DNA of 50,085 nt from positions 1 to 50,085 of the forward strand of contig LJUJ01000015.1 in NCBI GenBank assembly GCA_001303785.1, read 5' to 3'. The translations under genes were made by a program, and so were the position numbers. This document shows, piece by piece, positions 43,037-50,085 of the stretch (position 1 is its first letter; every line of letters starts with the position of its first letter). The stretch is from Caldifarciminota bacterium SM23_42. Its GTDB lineage: Bacteria; Hydrothermota; Tepidihabitantia; SM23-42. The notes beneath the pieces were generated by a model, which was given only the letters and a program-made list of their open reading frames with translations, did no database searches and had not been told where the DNA came from.

Positions 43037-44104
43037 ATGGCTGAGAAAAGACTGATGTATGGCAATCACGCGATAGTTGAGGGTGTTCTCGCAGCCGGAT
43101 GCCGTTTCTTTGCCGGATACCCCATTACGCCGCAGAATGAGATACCTGAATACATGTCTATTAGGATGAATGAAGTGGGTGGTGTGTTCATTCAGACCGA
43201 GAGTGAGATTGCCGCAATTAATATGCTATTCGGTGCCGCTGCGGCCGGCAAAAGGGCCATGACCTCTTCATCATCCCCGGGGATCAGTCTCATGCAGGAA
43301 GGGATTTCATACATTGCTGGTGCCGATATCCCGGTTTTGGTCGTAAACGTAATCAGAGGAGGCCCGGGTCTTGGCAACATTGCTCCAGCCCAGTCTGATT
43401 ACTATCAGGCGACACGAGGTGGCGGCCACGGCGACTATTTCACGATCACCCTGGCCCCTAATTCTGCACAGGAGTTGTTTGAATTTCCTAAGCTGGCCTT
43501 TGAGTTAGCTGAGAAGTATCGTAATCCGGCACTAATCTTAGCCGACGGACTACTCGGGCAGATGATGGAACCGGTTGAATTTTCCTACGACCCGGTTGAC
43601 CCGACCACGCTTCCCGAACCCTCGTATGCACTAAGCGGCTGCCAGGGAAGAGACCGGAGGGTTGTCCGTTCCTACGACTTAAAACCAGGAAAACTTGAGG
43701 AGTGGAACTGGCGACGTCATGCAAAATACCAACACATCATGGAGAAAGAACAGAGAGCGCAAGCCGCTGACTGTGACGATGCAGAACTCGTCATCGTCGC
43801 CTATGGAACAAGTGCCCGTGTCTCCAGTGCGGCAGCTAGGATGGCCCGTGAAAAGGGCTATAAGGTAGGATTGCTACGGCCTATAACCCTTTGGCCGTTT
43901 CCGAAAAATGCGCTCGCCGAACTATCCAATAAAGTCGAATACTTCTTAGTTGTCGAAATGAATCTAGGGCAAATGGTGGAGGATGTGAAACTGGCTACCG
44001 AATGCAAAAACAAAATTCATTTCCATGGTCGACCCGGAGGCGGCGTACCAACACCACACGAGATTTACGAGAAAATCGAGACAATTCTTGGAGGTTCCTC
44101 ATGA
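43037..44104 (+). CDS. 2-oxoacid:ferredoxin oxidoreductase, alpha subunit
   Basis: The 355-residue alpha subunit has the family opening GNHAIVEGVLAAGCRFFAGYPITPQNEI. ESEIAAINMLFGAAAAGKRAMTSSSSPGISLM and VNVIRGGPGLGNIAPAQSDYYQA follow, then a C-terminal domain II with VAYGTSARVSS and VEMNLGQMVEDV. It pairs with the beta subunit to bind TPP and the 2-oxoacid. The substrate (2-oxoisovalerate versus 2-oxoglutarate) cannot be fixed from sequence; the delta-alpha-beta-gamma layout is shared by both. The start is set at 43037 (MAEKRLMYGNHA) after GAGGGGG; upstream in-frame codons lie inside the ferredoxin gene. Confidence 0.92.
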   Translation: MAEKRLMYGNHAIVEGVLAAGCRFFAGYPITPQNEIPEYMSIRMNEVGGVFIQTESEIAAINMLFGAAAAGKRAMTSSSSPGISLMQEGISYIAGADIPVLVVNVIRGGPGLGNIAPAQSDYYQATRGGGHGDYFTITLAPNSAQELFEFPKLAFELAEKYRNPALILADGLLGQMMEPVEFSYDPVDPTTLPEPSYALSGCQGRDRRVVRSYDLKPGKLEEWNWRRHAKYQHIMEKEQRAQAADCDDAELVIVAYGTSARVSSAAARMAREKGYKVGLLRPITLWPFPKNALAELSNKVEYFLVVEMNLGQMVEDVKLATECKNKIHFHGRPGGGVPTPHEIYEKIETILGGSS

Positions 44105-44850
44105 AACAGATTTTCGGAAGGCCGGCAGGATTAACCGACGTTCTGCAAAGATACTGTCCAGGCTGCGGTCATGGTATTGTGCATCGCATTATTGGCGAAC
44201 TGTTGGTTAAACTAGGTATTCGAGAACGTGCAGTCGGTATCGCACCCGTAGGGTGTTCGGTATTCGCCGACGAATATTTCAACTGTGACATGATTCAACC
44301 TCCTCATGGTCGAGGTCCAGCAGTATCGACTGGGATCAAGCGTTCCAGACCCGACTGCATTGTTTTCAGCTATCAGGGCGATGGAGATCTCGCCGCAATC
44401 GGTACTGCAGAAATCATACATGCTGCATCACGCAACGAAAATATCACCGTTATCTTTATCAACAATGCCATCTTCGGTATGACCGGTGGTCAAATGGCTC
44501 CCACGACACTCCCGGGGATGAAGTCTACGACATCGGTTCAAGGCCGTAATATAAAGAAACAGGGTTATCCTATAAAGGTCTGTGAATTGCTTGCTGGACT
44601 TGATGGACCATACTATCTTGTAAGAACGTCGGTCCACGATCCTAAGAACATAATCAAAACCGAGAAAGCGCTCAAGAATGCTTTCGGCAATCAGATCGCG
44701 AAGAACGGATTTTCTTTGGTTGAGATACTCTCGATGTGCCCAACTAATTGGGGTATGACTCCCGTACAATCAAAAAGGTGGATCGGTGATACTATGATGA
44801 AGTATTTCCCCCTTGGAGAATACCGAAACCGGGCGAAGGAGGAAAAATGA
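44101..44850 (+). CDS. 2-oxoacid:ferredoxin oxidoreductase, beta (TPP) subunit
   Basis: The 249-residue TPP-binding subunit has YCPGCGHGIVHRII (near residue 18), whose Cys residues are part of the conserved CPGCGH motif. The TPP/metal motif is GDGDLAAIGTAEIIHAASRNENITVIFINNAIFGMTGGQ (Asp near 98, Asn-Asn near 123). APTTLPGMKS follows. It decarboxylates the 2-oxoacid and passes electrons to the ferredoxin subunit. It overlaps alpha and gamma by 4 bp each, so all four subunits should be made in step. The ATG 44101 is fixed by the overlap. Confidence 0.93.
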   Translation: MKQIFGRPAGLTDVLQRYCPGCGHGIVHRIIGELLVKLGIRERAVGIAPVGCSVFADEYFNCDMIQPPHGRGPAVSTGIKRSRPDCIVFSYQGDGDLAAIGTAEIIHAASRNENITVIFINNAIFGMTGGQMAPTTLPGMKSTTSVQGRNIKKQGYPIKVCELLAGLDGPYYLVRTSVHDPKNIIKTEKALKNAFGNQIAKNGFSLVEILSMCPTNWGMTPVQSKRWIGDTMMKYFPLGEYRNRAKEEK

Positions 44851-45380
44851 CCAAGGAAATAATTATTGCTGGCTTTGGCGGTCAAGGAATTGTATCTTCG
44901 GGTATCATTCTTGGCTACGCCGGGATGCTCGAGAATAAGAATGTTACCTTTTTCCCTTCCTATGGCGCAGAGATGCGTGGCGGTACTGCCAACTGCTCGG
45001 TAGTAATATCAAGTGAGCCTGTGGCGTCGCCCATCGTCGCTTATCCCGATATTTTAATTATCATGAATGAACCTTCCTTGGCACGATTTGAACCCATGTT
45101 GAAACCGGGGGGTATTTTCTTCTACAATAAGACCCTCATCAAGTCACACCCGAAACGAGACGATATCACTGTTCTTGCCATCGAAGCCAACGCGATTGCC
45201 GAAGAACTCGGGCAGGGCCGTATTGCCAATATGGTGATGCTCGGTGCGCTGGTCAAGAAAACCGATATACTCAAACTCGAAACACTGAAGAAGGCTCAGC
45301 GCGAAAGGTTTGTCAAGGCAAGTAGTGAGCAGCTATCTCTAAACGATAAGGCATTGGAACGCGGTTCTGAACTCTACTAG
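44847..45380 (+). CDS. 2-oxoacid:ferredoxin oxidoreductase, gamma subunit
   Basis: The 177-residue gamma subunit opens with IIIAGFGGQGIVSSGIILGYAG, the nucleotide-like CoA-binding glycine motif. SYGAEMRGGTANCSVVIS follows, then PDILIIMNEPSLARF and GRIANMVMLGALVKKT, all diagnostic. It completes the octameric or heterotetrameric enzyme that makes acyl-CoA and reduced ferredoxin, or runs in reverse for reductive carboxylation. It ends the operon; a 120-bp gap follows with no clear terminator. Confidence 0.93.
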   Translation: MTKEIIIAGFGGQGIVSSGIILGYAGMLENKNVTFFPSYGAEMRGGTANCSVVISSEPVASPIVAYPDILIIMNEPSLARFEPMLKPGGIFFYNKTLIKSHPKRDDITVLAIEANAIAEELGQGRIANMVMLGALVKKTDILKLETLKKAQRERFVKASSEQLSLNDKALERGSELY

Positions 45381-45500
45381 GTGGTTTATGATAAGAGACA
45401 CTAAGAATTTTTGTATCGACAGGGCGGAACTAAATAGTAACTCATTAATATGTTGATCTAGGATAGTTATTATTAGCCGTCTGTCTTATTCGCAAATATA

Positions 45501-47915
45501 ATGTTGGACGAAGTCCTGCCCTTGGTAAGGAAACCCATTCGCTACACTGGGGGCGAGTACAATATTACAATAAAAGCCGACCGAAAAGTTCACGTCGGGC
45601 TTATATTCCCAGAGATATATGAACTAGGAATGTCCAATCTAGGGATCAAGATTATTTATCATCTCTTTAACCGTGAGACAGGTGTTCAGTGTGAGAGAAT
45701 CTTCGCACCGTGGCCTGATTTTGGCGACAAACTAAGGGAGCTCAATATTACACCCTATGGTCTCGAGACCAAGAAACCAATCAACACCTTTGACCTGCTC
45801 GGCTTCTCGCTGCAGAGCGAATTGTGTTATACCACCGTGCTATATATCCTGGACCTCGCCGGCATACCATTTCGCACCGCTGACCGCAATTCACTTCATC
45901 CAATTCTCATCGCCGGTGGCCCCGCAACTCTTAATCCCAGACCGCTTTCCCGGGTCTTCGATGCGTTTGTAATTGGCGACGGCGAGCCAGTGGTGCCAGA
46001 AGTAACCAAGATACTGAGAGACATACCGCTGGAAAGAAAGGAAGAACGTCTTAGTGCATTATCACAAATCGAAGGTATCTGGGTACCAACACTACATGGA
46101 TACAACACAAGAGTCAAGAAACGCAACGTATCCACGCTTGACGAAGAGGCATTGCCTTTTCCCCCCATATTACCAATATGCGACATCACGCACGACCGCT
46201 ACGTAATTGAAGTAATGAGGGGCTGCACTTGGGGTTGTCGCTTCTGTCAAGCCGGCTATGCAAATCGGCCATTGAGAATAAGACCCGAGTCAGATATTCT
46301 AAGGGCAGTTGAAAAAGGAATCAGACAAACTGGCTGGGAAGAGGTTTCACTCCTGTCATTCTCGATCCTTGATTATCCCGACCTATTAAACCTGATCAGA
46401 AAGCTCAATGAAATCCTAAGGAAGAAACGGGTCAGCATATCACTACCCGCGATGCGCGGCGAGTTATTCACCGAAGACCTAGCAGTGCTCTTGAAGGAAA
46501 TCAAGAAAAGCGGACTGACCTTTGCCCCCGAAACTGCCAGCGAAGAGCTTCGCCGACGCTTGAACAAGTCTTTTTCAAATGAACGCATGATATCCTCAAT
46601 TGTAACTGCGCACCGTCTAGGGTGGAAACAAGTAAAGTTGTATTTCATGGTTGGCCTGCCTTTCGAAACCCACGCCGACATCGGCGAGATCAACCGACTC
46701 ACCGATACGATTCTAAGAACTTGCCCCCAGGGCAACGTAAAAATCTCTTTGAGTCCCTTTATCCCTAAACCACATACCCCCTTCGAATCTGTGGAATTCG
46801 CACCAATAGAAGACCTGCAAAACAAGATTGCGGTAATCAAAAATAAAAGAAGACGCCGATTGGAAATCAAGTATCAATCACCCGAGGTTTCATACATCGA
46901 AGCCGTCTTGTCCAGGGCGGATGAAAACGTATTCCCGGTGATTGAAACTGTATATCGGAAAGGCAGCAAATTCGAAGACTGGCGTGAGGGCTTTGACTTT
47001 TCATACTGGCAGGACTCTTTTCAGAAGCATGACATCGACCCGCACTGTTATTTAAGAACTCAAAAAGTGAACCCCTGGGATATCGTTGATGTTGGGGTCA
47101 GCAAAGACTTTCTGGGCAAAGAGTTTCATAGATCACGATCCGGCATAACAACTGAAAACTGCTTTCACGAGAATTGCGTTAATTGCGAAGCCTGTGGCGG
47201 AGACCAGCCCAAGTATTATCAAAGCAAGGACAAGTATATCGTGGCCGTGGAAGAGCACTACAAAAAGGGGCAACGCCTAAAATATCGCGTGAAATACACA
47301 GTGGGTGAATCTTACCGATATGCTTCACACTTGGATATTGCCAGAACCATCTATCGGGCTCTACGCAGATCTGCTCTGCCAATAGAATTCACCCAAGGAT
47401 TTTCCCCAATACCCAGGGTCTCCTTTTGCCCACCAAAGAGTGTGGGGCAAGTATCCAAAGGCGATTATTTTGACTTCTACCTCGACACCGATTATTTTGG
47501 TAATATCTCAAGAGAGTTGAATGCCCGGTTTCCACCCGGCATTAGGGTTTTGGACATTCGCGCCTTAGGGCCGAATACCCAGGCACTCACTAAATCAATA
47601 AACCTAATATATTACGAAGTCGACATTACATACAAAGAACTGAAGAAAAAAATAGACCCAACTTCTAGAAGCCCGGCTTATGTTATCACTCGATCCGGTA
47701 GGAAGAATGTTCTTGATGGTTTAGATTCAATATCGGTAAACAATGGCAACCTCACCTGCGGGCTTTACTATGGCCAGGGGCAGATAAATATATATGATCT
47801 GATCTCGTATTTAACAGATCTTCCCACGGATCAGGCCAAGAAATTTAAAGTAACAAGAACGACAATGTTCATCAAAAAGGAAGGTGAATTATACTCTCCT
47901 ATGGAGGTCAAGTGA
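45501..47915 (+). CDS. B12-binding-domain radical SAM protein fused to DUF2344
   Basis: This 804-residue protein belongs to the TIGR03960/TIGR03936 group. Residues 10-200 are the N-terminal domain (VGLIFPEIYELGMSNLGIKIIYHL, IAGGPATLNPRPL). Residues 230-470 are the radical SAM core with CTWGCRFC (Cys242, 246, 249). Residues 560-580 carry a four-Cys cluster (CFHENCVNCEAC), and residues 600-804 are DUF2344 (YRVKYTVGESYRYASHLDI, RRSALPIEFTQGFSPIPRVSF). The family is nearly always beside RNase E/G or ribosomal L21/L27 genes, and an RNA or ribosome role is suspected but unproven. The ATG at 45501 lacks a Shine-Dalgarno site. Confidence 0.92.
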   Translation: MLDEVLPLVRKPIRYTGGEYNITIKADRKVHVGLIFPEIYELGMSNLGIKIIYHLFNRETGVQCERIFAPWPDFGDKLRELNITPYGLETKKPINTFDLLGFSLQSELCYTTVLYILDLAGIPFRTADRNSLHPILIAGGPATLNPRPLSRVFDAFVIGDGEPVVPEVTKILRDIPLERKEERLSALSQIEGIWVPTLHGYNTRVKKRNVSTLDEEALPFPPILPICDITHDRYVIEVMRGCTWGCRFCQAGYANRPLRIRPESDILRAVEKGIRQTGWEEVSLLSFSILDYPDLLNLIRKLNEILRKKRVSISLPAMRGELFTEDLAVLLKEIKKSGLTFAPETASEELRRRLNKSFSNERMISSIVTAHRLGWKQVKLYFMVGLPFETHADIGEINRLTDTILRTCPQGNVKISLSPFIPKPHTPFESVEFAPIEDLQNKIAVIKNKRRRRLEIKYQSPEVSYIEAVLSRADENVFPVIETVYRKGSKFEDWREGFDFSYWQDSFQKHDIDPHCYLRTQKVNPWDIVDVGVSKDFLGKEFHRSRSGITTENCFHENCVNCEACGGDQPKYYQSKDKYIVAVEEHYKKGQRLKYRVKYTVGESYRYASHLDIARTIYRALRRSALPIEFTQGFSPIPRVSFCPPKSVGQVSKGDYFDFYLDTDYFGNISRELNARFPPGIRVLDIRALGPNTQALTKSINLIYYEVDITYKELKKKIDPTSRSPAYVITRSGRKNVLDGLDSISVNNGNLTCGLYYGQGQINIYDLISYLTDLPTDQAKKFKVTRTTMFIKKEGELYSPMEVK

Positions 47916-49387
47916 GAAAAAAAGACATAATCGTAAACATCTCAAACACCGAAGCAAGAATTGCAGTAATGCAGAATGGAAGTTTTGTAGAGTTCTATCT
48001 TGACCGTGCCGAACAAACAAGCTTAGTCGGCAATGTCTATAAAGGTAAGGTTTTGAATCTCATATCAGGGCTGAAAGCTGCATTTGTTAACATCGGTATT
48101 GAGAAGAACGGATTTCTGCCGCTAAACGAAATTCCCTTTGAAGAATTTTCTGAGCTCTTCGAGAGCGAAATAGAAATGGAGCATGAATACCGACCAGAAG
48201 AGATAAAGCTCAAGGAAAACCAAGAAATAATAGTCCAAGTAACTAAGGATTCATATGGAATAAAGGGCCCCCGTATTACCTCCTACATATCCATTCCGGG
48301 CAGATACGTGGTTTTATTGATAAACGCCAAGAACATCGGAATATCACGAAGGATTCGCCAACGGCGCGTACGTGAGATGCTATTCCGGACCGCGAAGCAT
48401 ATCAAACCCCAAGGCATGGGCATAATCATCAGAACGGCAGCCGCGCGTGCCAAGTCCGAAGAGATAAAAAAAGAGGTGGAAGTCCTAAGACGTGAGTGGG
48501 AGAAAAACCTACTGAAAGCAAAGGCGGCCGCGCCCATTCTCATTTACCAGGAACCGGATGCTCTAATTAAAACAGTCCGTGACATATTTAACAACGAAGT
48601 GAGAAATCTGATAGTCGATTCCAACCCGGTTTACGATAAAATCATCAGCTACCTCGGCAAAGTCTCCCCGCGCATGCGCTCGCGCGTCAAATTATACACC
48701 GACGCGCAACCCATATTCGAGAAATATTATATCGAGGAACAATTGAAGAGCATTCTCGAAAGGAAAATTTGGCTACCTAGTGGCGGGTATATTGTGCTCG
48801 ACCAAACCGAAGCGCTGGTGACCATTGACGTGAATACCGGCAAATCATCAAAAGAAAAACAGGCTGAGAAACTTGCCCTGTCCACCAATCTCGAAGCCTT
48901 GCGAGAAATCGTCCGACTGCTTCGCTTGCGGGACATTGGGGGCCTAGTGGTAGTGGACCTCATTGACCTTGCACGAAAAGAAAACATTGCCCGAATGCTG
49001 AGGGAATTCAAATCGCTGATTCGTGAAGACCGCGCACGTTATCGAATCGGTGCAATCAGTAAATTCGGACTGCTGGAATTCACCCGTGAGCGCTCACGAA
49101 CCAGTGTTACTTCAAGGCTCAGTGAACCCTGTCCCGTGTGCAGGGGAAGAGGAAGAACAATATCCCGCCAGAGCGCACTTGGCTATGTCGAACGTTGGTT
49201 CATTAACAATGGGAATAACATCCGGGGCAAGATGGTCGAGCTGCAGACGTCCCCACGTCTAGCCGACTTCCTCAGTCTACGGCACGCAGACACAATTGCG
49301 AATATCGCTAAGGAGTACAGCTTGATACTACACATTAAGGCCGATTACGCCTTCGCTGAAGGAGATTTCAAGGTAGTGGTACTATAA
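47912..49387 (+). CDS. rng: Ribonuclease E/G family protein
   Basis: The 491-residue endoribonuclease has an S1 RNA-binding domain (about 38-130; VGNVYKGKVLNLISGLKAAFVNIGIEKNGFLPL). The RNase H-like catalytic part carries metal-binding Asp306 (in VTIDVNTGKSS) and Asp349 (in VVVDLIDL), and the zinc-link CPVCRGRG (Cys407, 410). It lacks the long C-terminal scaffold of RNase E, so it is RNase G-like. It processes rRNA and mRNA from 5' monophosphate ends. The GTG start overlaps the radical SAM gene (GTGA), a conserved pairing. In many bacteria rplU/rpmA follow; here transketolase follows instead. Confidence 0.93.
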   Translation: MRKKDIIVNISNTEARIAVMQNGSFVEFYLDRAEQTSLVGNVYKGKVLNLISGLKAAFVNIGIEKNGFLPLNEIPFEEFSELFESEIEMEHEYRPEEIKLKENQEIIVQVTKDSYGIKGPRITSYISIPGRYVVLLINAKNIGISRRIRQRRVREMLFRTAKHIKPQGMGIIIRTAAARAKSEEIKKEVEVLRREWEKNLLKAKAAAPILIYQEPDALIKTVRDIFNNEVRNLIVDSNPVYDKIISYLGKVSPRMRSRVKLYTDAQPIFEKYYIEEQLKSILERKIWLPSGGYIVLDQTEALVTIDVNTGKSSKEKQAEKLALSTNLEALREIVRLLRLRDIGGLVVVDLIDLARKENIARMLREFKSLIREDRARYRIGAISKFGLLEFTRERSRTSVTSRLSEPCPVCRGRGRTISRQSALGYVERWFINNGNNIRGKMVELQTSPRLADFLSLRHADTIANIAKEYSLILHIKADYAFAEGDFKVVVL

Positions 49388-49411
49388 TTGAATTAAGAAA
49401 GGAATAACAAG

Positions 49412-50085
49412 ATGCGTGGATTCACGAAAGATTTCACTCAACGAGAAATTCAAAGCTTAGAAAATAGGGCAAGGCTGTGCCGTGGTGACATCATCAAGAT
49501 GACAAACATTGCCGGTTCTGGACATCCCGGGGGTTCTATGTCTTCGATCGACATTTACTTGACGCTCTTCTCCCGAGCCCGCGTCTCATCAGATAAACCT
49601 AACGATCCTAAACGAGACCGGATCATTGTTAGCCACGGGCACACTTCACCTGGTCTATATGCATGCCTTGCTAGTTTAGGTTTCATTGACCGCGACGATC
49701 TGTTAGCAAGTTTCAGAAAACTTGATGGCCCTTATGAAGGACATATTGAAAGAAATGTGCCCGGCGTTGAGTGGACGACCGGTAACCTCGGCCAGGGGTT
49801 GTCAGCCGGCTGCGGGTTTGCCTTGGCCGGACGCTTACTTGGCCTACATTACAACACATTTGTGATAATGAGTGACGGTGAGCAAGCAAAGGGTCAAGTA
49901 AGTGAAGCTCGGAGATTTGCCCGTAAATACAATTTGAATAGGCTGACCGTAATCATCGACCATAATCACATTCAAATCTCGGGGAGAACTGAGGATATCA
50001 TGCCCGTGAACATTAAGGAAAACTACCTCGCCGATGGCTGGCAGGTTTTGGAAATTTCGGGACATGATTTCCAAGAGATAAACGC
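49412..50085 (+). CDS. tkt: Transketolase N-terminal part, 3' end outside window
   Basis: The frame is open from ATG 49412 (AAGAAAGGA upstream) to the window end: 224 codons. It shows the transketolase/DXS opening GSGHPGGSMSSIDIYLTLF, DRIIVSHGHTSPGLYACLASLG and GVEWTTGNLGQGLSAGCGFALAGRL. The TPP motif starts MSDGEQAKGQVSEA and ends in IIDHNHIQISG, where the usual GDG is SDG. It transfers C2 units in the non-oxidative pentose phosphate pathway. Whether it is a full transketolase or a split N-terminal subunit (as in archaea and several anaerobes) depends on sequence beyond the window. Confidence 0.88.
   Translation, partial: MRGFTKDFTQREIQSLENRARLCRGDIIKMTNIAGSGHPGGSMSSIDIYLTLFSRARVSSDKPNDPKRDRIIVSHGHTSPGLYACLASLGFIDRDDLLASFRKLDGPYEGHIERNVPGVEWTTGNLGQGLSAGCGFALAGRLLGLHYNTFVIMSDGEQAKGQVSEARRFARKYNLNRLTVIIDHNHIQISGRTEDIMPVNIKENYLADGWQVLEISGHDFQEIN

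Noticed and set aside
45381-45500. Leader before the radical SAM gene considered as a riboswitch
   Set aside because: No conserved blocks or convincing stems; a -10-like TATTAT (45468-45473) lacks a proper -35.
46373-46870. 165-codon minus-strand open frame within the radical SAM gene
   Set aside because: Composition is that of a shadow frame; no motifs and no start context.
1-50085. CRISPR arrays, transposases, phage or plasmid genes
   Set aside because: No regularly spaced repeats, no DDE or integrase-like proteins and no terminal inverted repeats flanking genes were seen.

Overview
The window reads as a densely packed chromosomal segment of an uncultivated, probably anaerobic, diderm bacterium. 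Evidence for an outer membrane is LptF/LptG, a TolC-type channel, an OmpA-family barrel and a TonB-dependent receptor. Evidence for an anaerobic or low-redox lifestyle is a four-subunit 2-oxoacid:ferredoxin oxidoreductase and a flavin-dependent ThyX. Several secreted proteins end in a Por/T9SS-like C-terminal sorting domain, and there is a geranylgeranylglyceryl-phosphate synthase. Together these point to the FCB side of the bacterial tree, perhaps a WOR-3/Stahlbacteria-type lineage. That placement is inference. I see no transposases, phage genes or CRISPR arrays.

Layout. 1-7.8 kb (+): an envelope block with an LPP20-like partial gene, a TPR lipoprotein, lptF-lptG, then accD, an orphan MalK/UgpC-type ATPase and a class A PBP. 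7.8-16.8 kb (-): tRNA-Leu with an ICMT-family gene, a decayed beta-helix gene, an AT-rich methyltransferase gene, and an operon of GGGP synthase, purD, purE, a TsaC-phosphatase fusion, tandem-domain thyX and a secreted beta-helix protein. 16.9-21.5 kb (+): an Asp-box secreted protein, a cyclic-nucleotide-binding protein whose 3' end overlaps tRNA-Glu, and a large OmpA-family protein. 21.5-30 kb (-): a GGDEF-ATPase-TPR regulator and a Yip1/TolC/adaptor/ATPase/permease efflux operon. 30-39.9 kb (+): a small membrane protein, a DUF554 protein, a cobalamin riboswitch with a BtuB-like receptor, RNase P RNA, recJ-pgeF, a clostripain-family protease with an isoaspartyl peptidase, and a zinc-ribbon mini-protein. 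39.9-42.6 kb (-): a two-gene membrane module (TPR/zinc-finger protein and DUF4388 protein). 42.7-50.1 kb (+): the oxidoreductase operon, a radical SAM-DUF2344 protein with RNase G, and the 5' part of a transketolase.

The most striking cross-cutting signal is transcriptional. At least five genes on both strands have a near-consensus TTGACA / TATAAT-like promoter whose -10 box ends 5-6 nt before the ATG, and two more lie at 8-9 nt. None has a Shine-Dalgarno sequence. Their mRNAs should be leaderless or nearly so. Other genes in the same window have normal leaders with strong Shine-Dalgarno sites or a riboswitch, so two initiation modes appear to coexist. Other points of interest are the double-domain ThyX with split active-site motifs, the TsaC-phosphatase fusion, the GGDEF-STAND-TPR fusion, and tRNA genes overlapping or abutting protein genes.
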